6,250 bases of DNA from an uncultured Verrucomicrobiota bacterium (GTDB lineage: Bacteria > Verrucomicrobiota > Kiritimatiellia > RFP12 > UBA1067): NCBI GenBank assembly GCA_945947925.1, contig CAMEZU010000113.1:1-6250 (forward strand). The letters run 5' to 3'. This document shows positions 1 to 5,075 of the stretch, piece by piece. A program made the translations under genes and the position numbers. Positions within the stretch are counted from its first letter, which is position 1. Each line of letters begins with the position of its first letter. Under the pieces are notes generated by a model. The model searched no databases. It was given only the letters and a program-made list of their open reading frames with translations, and had not been told where the DNA came from.

Positions 1-2129
1 TGCTGCAGGAGCAGCGTGTAGGCCACCTGGGGCTCGCCGACGGCATAGGTCAGCGTATCCATCAGGATGGACGTGCCGAGGAAGCCGGTCTGGAGGCAGT
101 TGCCGTGGTCCGAAATGTTCTTCAGCAGCGCGGCCTTCGCCTCCTTGACGGCCTCCGCATCCGCGAGGATGCCGCAGTGGAGGGCGAAGAGGTTCGGCGT
201 CTGCATGTCCCGGAGGCACGCGGGAACGCGTCCGCCCTCGAGAATGTCCTTCCGGACGTAGGCGAGCGCCTCGCGTGCCATCGCCTCGTAGGACGCGGCC
301 TCGGCGTCACGGCCGACCGCGCGGGCCATCTCGGCCATCATCCGCGCGTCCATGAGCCAGTAGCAGCCGCCCATGTACTTCCAGTAGACGAGCGTTTCGG
401 GACGGAGCTTGCCGTCGACCTTGATGCCGTTGGAGCAGGCTTCGTACTTCTCGTAGCTGAGCCAGTCGTTCCACTGGAACTCAAGCGCACGCTCCCGGCA
501 GTAGCGGTTGACCTTGAGCCAGTTCATGAAGCGGGTCATCGAGTCCCAGTGCTCGCGGATCATTTCCGTGCGACCGGTCTGACGCCACATCACGTAGGGG
601 ACGATGACGCCGCAGTCGGCCCAACCGTAGCGCTGGTCGCCCGCGTCGCCGTATTCGCCGGCGGGACAGACGCCCGTGTAGCTGCCGCACGCCGTCTGCG
701 TGTCGCGCATGTCGCGCATGAACTTGACGAAGAAGTCGTAGGTGTCGGCGTTGTAGCTGCCGGCCTTGGCGAAGACCTGGGTGTCGGCCGTCCAGCCCTG
801 GCGCTCGTTGCGCTGCGGACAGTCGGTCGGGATGGAAAGGTAGTTGGAGTACTGCCCCCACCGGACGTTCTGGATAAGGCGGTTCACGTCAGCGCAGCCG
901 GTGACGATCTCGCCCCGCTCCATCTCGCGGGAGATCGACGTGACGGGCACGGACTGAAGGCGCGTGAACTTGACCTTGTTGTCCGCCGTGATCGACAGGT
1001 AGCGGTAGCCGAAGAACGTCGCCTGCGGCATGTAGGACTCGATGCCGGCGCCCGAGAACGTGTAGGAGACCTGCGCGCCGTGACGGTGGATCTCGCGGAG
1101 GTTGGCGCGGTAGACCGAGCCTTCGGGACCGTCGTTGCCGCGGGACTTCTGGCCGTTGCCGTCGTTCAGCATCTCGGCGGGAAGGATCGTCATCCTGGTG
1201 CCGGCGGGAGCCATCGCCTTGAAGTACGGGACGGCCGCGGCATTCTGTCCGAAGTCGACGACCAGCGTCTCGCCCGGATCGAGGTCCATCAGCGACGCGT
1301 TCGTGTAGTCGCGCAGCTTGAGGACGCGGCCGAAGGCGTCGGGCGTCGCGCCCGTCACGCCCTTCCAGACATAGGCCGTCTTCGGACGGAGCGCGAGGTC
1401 GGCGCGGCGGTAGACGGACGCGCCGCGCTGGGGCAGGAGCTCGCCCTTGAACTCGTCGTTGACGACGGCCGGGCCGAGCTTCGACAGGTCGATGCGGTAG
1501 CGCGCGTCGTAGACCTCGCCGTCGAAGATGCCCGCGCGAAGCAGCGGACCGCCGACGCCGGCGCGCCAGGAGACGTCGGTCGGAACGCGCTCGACGGTGC
1601 CGTCCTCGTACGTCAGCTCGACGAGCGCGATAAGCGCGCTGCGCTTGCCGCGGTAGCCCGTGATCTTGTCGTTCCACCAGCCCGTGGACACGGTCGCCGA
1701 AACGAAGTTGGTCGCACCCGCCGCGGACTTGAACAGCGGCGTCACGTCCCAGGAGAAGGAATACTTCGTCTTCTTCGCATCCGTGAAGCCGGGCTTCAGG
1801 ATCTCGTCGCCGACGCGGGACTCGTTGGCGTAGACGTTGAAGACGCCCAGTCCCGACGCCGAGACGACGACTCGACTGAGGGGCTTCGCATTGACGATTT
1901 CGCGATAGAAGGCGCTCGTGCCCTCAGGGGCCTGCTGAGCCTTCTTCTCTTCGTCGGTAGCCTCCCGCGCGTCGGCGGCGGAAATCCACGACGCCCCCTT
2001 CCAGTCGACCCTGTGGCCGACCAGTGTCTGATAGGCGGCGAGTGAAACACCCTGTTTCTCTGAAACCGAAAAACAGCCGCCCGCGAAAATCGCGAGGGCT
2101 GTTCCAACGAAGAGTTTCGCTGTCGTCAT
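1..2129 (-). CDS. Exported GH78-family alpha-L-rhamnosidase, C-terminus outside window
   Basis: Likely hydrolyses terminal alpha-L-rhamnose from plant, microbial or host glycans outside the cytoplasm. The frame is open from ATG at 2129 to the left edge (709 residues seen). Residues 1-19 form a signal peptide ending AGGC, a weak lipobox that would make Cys19 the lipidated residue. Residues about 85-210 match the rhamnosidase N-terminal beta domain (ASGLGVFNVYANESRVGD). Residues about 255-380 match the central beta domain (VDFGQN, PAGT, PAEML). From about 400 comes the (alpha/alpha)6 barrel with the family signature PTDCPQRNERQGWTAD; Asp436, Glu442 and Asp449 sit at the usual substrate and general-acid positions. 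TGFLGTSIL at 681-689 is also typical. The second catalytic Glu should lie beyond the edge. The signature starts earlier than in ~950-residue relatives, so the N-terminal part is shorter. The start is 7 nt after the serC stop, with no Shine-Dalgarno. The family call is firm; substrate is unknown. Confidence 0.92.
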   Translation of the reverse strand, partial: MTTAKLFVGTALAIFAGGCFSVSEKQGVSLAAYQTLVGHRVDWKGASWISAADAREATDEEKKAQQAPEGTSAFYREIVNAKPLSRVVVSASGLGVFNVYANESRVGDEILKPGFTDAKKTKYSFSWDVTPLFKSAAGATNFVSATVSTGWWNDKITGYRGKRSALIALVELTYEDGTVERVPTDVSWRAGVGGPLLRAGIFDGEVYDARYRIDLSKLGPAVVNDEFKGELLPQRGASVYRRADLALRPKTAYVWKGVTGATPDAFGRVLKLRDYTNASLMDLDPGETLVVDFGQNAAAVPYFKAMAPAGTRMTILPAEMLNDGNGQKSRGNDGPEGSVYRANLREIHRHGAQVSYTFSGAGIESYMPQATFFGYRYLSITADNKVKFTRLQSVPVTSISREMERGEIVTGCADVNRLIQNVRWGQYSNYLSIPTDCPQRNERQGWTADTQVFAKAGSYNADTYDFFVKFMRDMRDTQTACGSYTGVCPAGEYGDAGDQRYGWADCGVIVPYVMWRQTGRTEMIREHWDSMTRFMNWLKVNRYCRERALEFQWNDWLSYEKYEACSNGIKVDGKLRPETLVYWKYMGGCYWLMDARMMAEMARAVGRDAEAASYEAMAREALAYVRKDILEGGRVPACLRDMQTPNLFALHCGILADAEAVKEAKAALLKNISDHGNCLQTGFLGTSILMDTLTYAVGEPQVAYTLLLQ

Positions 2130-2136
2130 AGGGTTG

Positions 2137-3228
2137 TTAGCCGTTGTTCTTCTCGAAGTCCTTCATGAACTGAACGAGCGCGTCCACACCCTCCATCGGG
2201 AAGGCGTTGTAGATTGTCGCGCGGATTCCGCCGACGGAGCGGTGGCCCTTGAGCGAGCTCATGCCGAGCTTCTTGGCCTCGTCGACGAACTTCTTCTCGA
2301 GCTCCTCGGAACCGAGGCGGAAGGTGACGTTCATGTTCGAGCGGAACTCGGGGAGCGCCGTCCCCTTGTAGAACGCGGTCGAGTCGATGACGTCGTAGAT
2401 CTTCTTGGCCTTGGCGTCGTTAAGCGCGAAGAGGTTCGCCTTGCCCATCTTCTTGACCCACTTCATCACTTCGCCGAACACGTAGATCGCGAAAGTCGGC
2501 GGGGTGTTGTAGAGCGAGTCGTTGTCGACGTGGGTCGAGTACTTGAACATCGTCGGGATCTGGGCCGCGCCCTTCGCAGCGAGTTCCTTCTTGATCGCGA
2601 CGACCGCCATGCCGGCGGGACCGAGGTTCTTCTGCGCGCCGGCGTAGAACATGTCGAACTGCGTGAAGTCACGGTCGATGCCGAGGATGTCGGAGGACAT
2701 GTCGGCGATCAGCGGCCCCTTCACCTGCGGGATCTTCTTGAGCTGGGCGCCCGAAATCGTCTCGTTCGTGCAGATGTGCGTGTAGGCGGCGTTGTCGGAG
2801 AACTTCCACTCGTCCTCGCGCGGCATGCGGGTCGGGATGTCCTTCGCGCAGTTGGCGACCGTGTTGACCGTCGCACCGCGGAGGGACGCGATGAGCTGGG
2901 CCTCCTTGAGGGCCTTGCCCGACCAGGTGCCCTGGTTCGCGTAGTCGGCGACCTGTCCCGCGCCGAGGAAGTTCATCGGGATCATCGCGAACTGCTGGCT
3001 GCCGCCGCCCTGGATGAAGACGACCTCGTAGTCGTCGCCGATGCCGCAGAGTTCCTTGAAGGTGGCCTTCGCCTCGGCGTGGATCGTCGGATAGTCCTTG
3101 CCGCGATGGGACATCTCCATCACCGACATTCCGGTTCCCTTGTAATCGACGAGATCGTTCTGGATCTGCTGCAGGACCTCGAGGGGGAGCGTGGCGGGAC
3201 CCGCCGAGAAGTTATAGGCACGCGACAT
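2137..3228 (-). CDS. serC: Phosphoserine aminotransferase (SerC)
   Basis: Cytoplasmic PLP enzyme that transaminates 3-phosphohydroxypyruvate with glutamate to give phosphoserine and 2-oxoglutarate, the second step of serine synthesis. In many bacteria it also acts in vitamin B6 synthesis. The 363-residue product is full length (the E. coli enzyme is 362). It begins NFSAGPATLP. Visible landmarks are SHRGKDY with Arg42, the phosphate-binding GGGSQQF at 74-80, Trp102 for cofactor stacking, NETISG at 155-160, Asp176 in ADMSSD, and the PLP lysine Lys200 in YAGAQKNLGPAG. The C-terminal LKGHRSVGGIRA (326-337) binds substrate. The start is supported by GAAAGG at 3238-3243, 9 nt from the ATG. It has its own promoter at 3313-3342 and probably leads a transcript continuing into the rhamnosidase gene. 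No serA or serB is visible. Confidence 0.98.
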   Translation of the reverse strand: MSRAYNFSAGPATLPLEVLQQIQNDLVDYKGTGMSVMEMSHRGKDYPTIHAEAKATFKELCGIGDDYEVVFIQGGGSQQFAMIPMNFLGAGQVADYANQGTWSGKALKEAQLIASLRGATVNTVANCAKDIPTRMPREDEWKFSDNAAYTHICTNETISGAQLKKIPQVKGPLIADMSSDILGIDRDFTQFDMFYAGAQKNLGPAGMAVVAIKKELAAKGAAQIPTMFKYSTHVDNDSLYNTPPTFAIYVFGEVMKWVKKMGKANLFALNDAKAKKIYDVIDSTAFYKGTALPEFRSNMNVTFRLGSEELEKKFVDEAKKLGMSSLKGHRSVGGIRATIYNAFPMEGVDALVQFMKDFEKNNG

Positions 3229-3237
3229 TGTTTCTGA

Positions 3238-3243
3238 CCTTTC
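3238..3243 (-). promoter_or_regulatory. Ribosome binding site of serC
   Basis: GAAAGG on the minus strand, 9 nt upstream of the ATG at 3228. It is a moderate Shine-Dalgarno match and fixes the serC start, which also agrees with the family N-terminus. Confidence 0.6.
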
Positions 3244-3312
3244 TTGCGTTAGAGTTTATCTGTTGTCTTGACTGCCGCCCGAGAGATTATCGGATGGGCG
3301 ACATTGGGCGAT

Positions 3313-3342
3313 ATTATACTCTTTTCGGGTCCGTTCGGGCAA
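3313..3342 (-). promoter_or_regulatory. Sigma70-type promoter for serC
   Basis: On the minus strand the -10 is a perfect TATAAT (3313-3318) and the -35 is TTGCCC (3337-3342, four of six consensus matches), with an 18-nt spacer. The predicted transcript start is near 3306, giving a leader of about 77 nt before the serC ATG. One arm of an 8-bp inverted repeat (3326-3333) lies inside the spacer. A consensus TTGACA at 3344-3349 is nearby but its 25-nt spacing is too long to serve as the -35. Confidence 0.65.
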
Positions 3343-3370
3343 CTGTCAAACGAAAGCGCCCGCGGACCCG
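3326..3370. repeat. 8-bp inverted repeat between thioredoxin gene and serC
   Basis: CGGGTCCG (3326-3333) and CGGACCCG (3363-3370) are exact reverse complements, separated by 29 nt. Inside them GGGC (3337-3340) and GCCC (3358-3361) can extend the stem, leaving a 17-nt loop. The element begins 7 nt past the thioredoxin stop and reaches into the serC promoter, covering the -35. In RNA from the thioredoxin gene it would form a GC-rich hairpin, but it is followed by an A-rich rather than U-rich stretch. It is therefore not a standard intrinsic terminator; it could be a U-less terminator, an RNA-stabilising hairpin or an operator. Confidence 0.45.
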
Positions 3371-3377
3371 TCCTGAA

Positions 3378-4148
3378 TCACTGCCGCTCGATGGACTCGA
3401 CCCAGCTGCCGAGCCTCTTGGCGAGGGCCCCGAGCTTCTCGCGCACCTCCTCCGGTGCCGTCTTGGCCTTTTCGGCGGCCTCGTCCCTGATTGCGCTGAA
3501 CCGGGGCAGGAACGTCTTCACCGTCGGCATCGCGGCCCCGTGCAGCTCCTCGCGGCGCTTGCCCTTGTTCTCGGGCTTCGCCGCCTCGGCGTCGATCGCC
3601 TTGCCGCAGGCGGTGTTCAGCTCGCCCATCAGCGCCTCGTACTTGGCCTCCAGCGGCGCAATCCACTCCTTCTCAAGCGCGGCGAGCTTCTTGAAGTCGG
3701 TCGTGCGCACCTTCTTCAGGTACTCGGCGTACGCCGCGGCGCCGCCCCTGCGGTAGGCGCTGGCGCGCGTCACCTCGGAACCGTCCTTGCCGTCGAGCAC
3801 GACCATGGACGGGAAGCCGCGGATCTTGTACTTCTTGACGAGCTCGGGATTGTGCGCCCGGGCGTGGTCGGAAAGACGGGTCTTGTCCCTCGGCGAGTCG
3901 ATGAAGACGAGCTCGTAGTCGTCCTTCACGGCGGCGGCGAACGCGTCGTCGGAAAAGACCTCCTCCTCGAGCTTGATGCACCAGCCACACCAGTCGCTGC
4001 CGGAGAAGCAGGCGTAGACGTATTTGCCGCCGTCCTTCGCGCGGGCAAGCGCCGCATCAAGGTCGTCGGTAAAGCCCTTCGGCGTGGAAGTGGCCGCCAG
4101 CAGCGCAAGCGGAAGTCCGGCGACAAGGGCCAGCATGGATTTCTTCAT
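3378..4148 (-). CDS. Exported thioredoxin-fold protein with charged helical C-terminal half
   Basis: Probable thiol-disulfide oxidoreductase of the cell envelope; partner and direction (reductant or oxidant) are unknown. The product has 256 residues. MKKSMLALVAGLPLALLAA is a signal peptide with no lipobox. Residues about 26-146 form a thioredoxin-like domain: FSGSDWCGWC carries the active-site pair Cys54/Cys57, EEEVFSDDAF follows as in related thioredoxin-family proteins, and IRGFPSMVVLDG holds the cis-proline Pro113. A further Cys47 lies seven residues before the active site. Residues about 150-256 are rich in Lys, Glu, Ala and Arg, look helical, contain one Cys (181), and match no domain I recognise. 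The start at 4148 is preferred over an in-frame ATG at 4286 because AGGAG lies 7 nt upstream, a strong promoter lies between the two, and the signal peptide then starts at residue 1. Confidence 0.88.
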   Translation of the reverse strand: MKKSMLALVAGLPLALLAATSTPKGFTDDLDAALARAKDGGKYVYACFSGSDWCGWCIKLEEEVFSDDAFAAAVKDDYELVFIDSPRDKTRLSDHARAHNPELVKKYKIRGFPSMVVLDGKDGSEVTRASAYRRGGAAAYAEYLKKVRTTDFKKLAALEKEWIAPLEAKYEALMGELNTACGKAIDAEAAKPENKGKRREELHGAAMPTVKTFLPRFSAIRDEAAEKAKTAPEEVREKLGALAKRLGSWVESIERQ

Positions 4149-4155
4149 CTTCTCT

Positions 4156-4160
4156 CTCCT
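4156..4160 (-). promoter_or_regulatory. Ribosome binding site of thioredoxin-like gene
   Basis: AGGAG on the minus strand with 7 nt to the ATG at 4148. It decides between this start and the longer reading frame beginning at 4286. Confidence 0.75.
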
Positions 4161-4182
4161 GATGTTCGTTAAGGTGTCGTTC

Positions 4183-4196
4183 GCCTCGACGGAGGC
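4183..4196 (-). other. Small GC hairpin in leader of thioredoxin-like mRNA
   Basis: GCCTC-CGTC-GAGGC on the minus strand forms a perfect 5-bp stem with a 4-nt loop. It begins about 3 nt after the predicted transcript start (near 4199), so it would sit at the 5' end of the mRNA. A 5'-end stabilising role is possible; nothing more specific can be supported. An alternative GAGG/CCTC pairing with bases 4201-4204 would compete with it. Confidence 0.3.
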
Positions 4197-4205
4197 TTGT
4201 CCTCT

Positions 4206-4234
4206 AGTATAGCTAACCGAAGCGCCGTTGTCCA
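4206..4234 (-). promoter_or_regulatory. Sigma70-type promoter for thioredoxin-like gene
   Basis: On the minus strand, -35 TGGACA (4229-4234, five of six) and -10 TATACT (4206-4211, five of six) have the optimal 17-nt spacer. The predicted start near 4199 gives a leader of about 50 nt. The -35 lies just upstream of the oppositely directed -10 at 4248-4253, so the two promoters share the same short stretch. Confidence 0.75.
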
Positions 4235-4244
4235 GTCCAGAAAA

Positions 4245-4253
4245 TGGTATAAT
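4245..4253 (+). promoter_or_regulatory. Extended -10 promoter for HAD phosphatase gene
   Basis: TGGTATAAT combines a perfect -10 (4248-4253) with the upstream TGn of extended -10 promoters, which depend less on a -35. No good -35 is present at 16-18 nt; TTGTCC at 4228-4233 is 14 nt away, too close. The predicted start is near 4260, leaving a leader of about 48 nt. Confidence 0.6.
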
Positions 4254-4307
4254 AGGTGCAACGAATTGACTTCGAGAGGAACTCAACCTCCCCTACCTCC
4301 GACCCCA

Positions 4308-4952
4308 ATGAACTACGCAGGCGCCATCTTCGACCAGGACGGTCTTCTCTTCGACACCGAAATCACCTACCAGCGGGCCTGGATCGAGGCCGGCCGACGT
4401 CAGGGCGTCACGATCGAACCCGAGCTGCCGCGGCGGTTCTGCGGACTCGGGAGAGACCTGATCGCCGGCCTGGCGCGCGAGGCACACCCGGAGCTGGACA
4501 TTCCGCTGTACTGCACGACCGCGATCGAGATCGCCTGGGAGAACCAGCTCGCCTCGGTTCCCGAAAAGAAGAAGGGACTCCTCGAGATGCTGACATTCTG
4601 CCGGGAGAACGGCATCCGAACGGCCGTCGCCTCGAGCTCGACGCTGAAGGTCGTCCGCCACAACCTGGAGGCGGCCGGCGTCATCGGCTACTTCGATGCC
4701 ATCACAACAGGCGACGAAGTCGTCCGCAGCAAGCCGGCGCCGGACATCTTCGAGCTTGCGGCACGCAAGATCGGACTCGATCCGCGCGCGTGCGTCGTCT
4801 TCGAGGACGCGTTCAGCGGCATCCGAGGCGCCCATGCGGCAGGCTGCGGCGCCGTGCTCGTCCCGGACCAGTCGCAACCGACGGAAGAGATCCTCGCGAT
4901 CTGCACGGTCTACCCCGACCTGGGGGCAGCACGGGACGTCTTCCGCCGCTGA
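4308..4952 (+). CDS. HAD-superfamily sugar-phosphatase / beta-phosphoglucomutase-like hydrolase
   Basis: A 214-residue cytoplasmic phosphohydrolase of the beta-phosphoglucomutase-like branch, probably a phosphatase on a small phosphorylated metabolite; substrate cannot be read from sequence. All four HAD motifs are present. Motif I is DQDGLLFDTE, with nucleophile Asp9 and acid/base Asp11. The helical cap runs about 18-85. Motif II is AVASSS with Ser109, motif III is RSKPAPD with Lys142, and motif IV is VVFEDAFSGIRGAHAAG with Glu166/Asp167. The Met at 4308 is preferred over the in-frame ATG at 4197 because the promoter -10 lies at 4248-4253 and the protein then starts just before the first strand. 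There is no Shine-Dalgarno near this ATG; the nearest purine-rich match, AGAGGA at 4275-4280, is 27 nt away, and the intervening sequence is CU-rich. It is divergent from the thioredoxin gene. Confidence 0.92.
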   Translation: MNYAGAIFDQDGLLFDTEITYQRAWIEAGRRQGVTIEPELPRRFCGLGRDLIAGLAREAHPELDIPLYCTTAIEIAWENQLASVPEKKKGLLEMLTFCRENGIRTAVASSSTLKVVRHNLEAAGVIGYFDAITTGDEVVRSKPAPDIFELAARKIGLDPRACVVFEDAFSGIRGAHAAGCGAVLVPDQSQPTEEILAICTVYPDLGAARDVFRR

Positions 4953-5011
4953 CGTCGGACCTGGTCTTGCATCCGTCCGTTTACACGTTGCGGCACGACG
5001 CCTGCACGAGC

Positions 5012-5028
5012 ATTACACCATATGTAAT
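5012..5028. repeat. 17-bp inverted repeat upstream of gltD, possible operator
   Basis: ATTACA-CCATA-TGTAAT: two perfect 6-bp arms around a 5-bp centre, AT-rich in an otherwise GC-rich setting, 48 nt before the first in-frame gltD ATG. The geometry suits a dimeric regulator. It does not match the FNR or CRP consensus, and I cannot name a regulator. Confidence 0.35.
5023..5028 (+). promoter_or_regulatory. Possible -10 of gltD promoter
   Basis: TGTAAT matches the -10 consensus at five of six bases and would place the transcript start near 5035. No acceptable -35 is found at 16-18 nt, and there is no upstream TGn, so this is tentative. It coincides with the right arm of the inverted repeat, so a bound protein would block it. 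Confidence 0.25.
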
Positions 5029-5075
5029 CTTCCGCTTCCCGAGCGGGCCTTTGGCCGTTTGGCACAGATGTTGCT

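Larger units (their letters stand above)
4953..5075. other. Intergenic region between HAD gene and gltD
   Basis: This 123-nt gap holds a 17-bp inverted repeat at 5012-5028. It also has short GC-rich stem possibilities: CGGAC/GTCCG at 4956-4979 with a 14-nt loop, and GGCC-TTT-GGCC at 5046-5056. Neither is followed by a proper T-run, so no convincing terminator separates the two genes. Read-through from the HAD promoter into gltD is possible. Confidence 0.4.

Noticed and set aside
701..718. Tandem 9-bp repeat (tgtcgcgca twice)
   Set aside because: It only encodes a local Met-Arg-Asp doublet inside the rhamnosidase; too short to be a meaningful repeat.
105..2045. 646-codon plus-strand open frame opposite the rhamnosidase gene
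   Set aside because: The minus strand carries a clear GH78 protein over the same bases. The antisense product is low-complexity in Arg, Val, Ala and Asp, and exists because the real gene avoids TTA, CTA and TCA codons.
2134..3237. 367-codon plus-strand frame covering all of serC
   Set aside because: Exact mirror of serC codons in a GC-rich gene; the serC protein has every family landmark and the antisense product resembles nothing I know.
3344..3349. Perfect -35 hexamer TTGACA on the minus strand
   Set aside because: It is 25 nt from the TATAAT and has no -10 match at 16-18 nt; TTGCCC at 3337-3342 fits the spacing better.
3228..4172. 314-codon plus-strand frame opposite the thioredoxin-like gene
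   Set aside because: Antisense to a gene with signal peptide, CGWC motif, Shine-Dalgarno and promoter; no start signals of its own.
4149..4286. N-terminal extension of the thioredoxin-like gene to an ATG at 4286
   Set aside because: It would bury the signal peptide, and the promoter and Shine-Dalgarno both lie downstream of that ATG.
4197..4307. N-terminal extension of the HAD gene to an ATG at 4197
   Set aside because: It would start upstream of the predicted promoter -10, and the extra residues are not HAD-like.
4956..4985. Possible terminator after the HAD gene (CGGAC/GTCCG followed by TTTA)
   Set aside because: Only a 5-bp stem with a 14-nt loop and a three-base T-run; not enough to call an intrinsic terminator.
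5022..5027. ATG-TAA minimal upstream reading frame before gltD
   Set aside because: It lies upstream of the predicted transcript start and has no Shine-Dalgarno; most likely a chance occurrence inside the palindrome.
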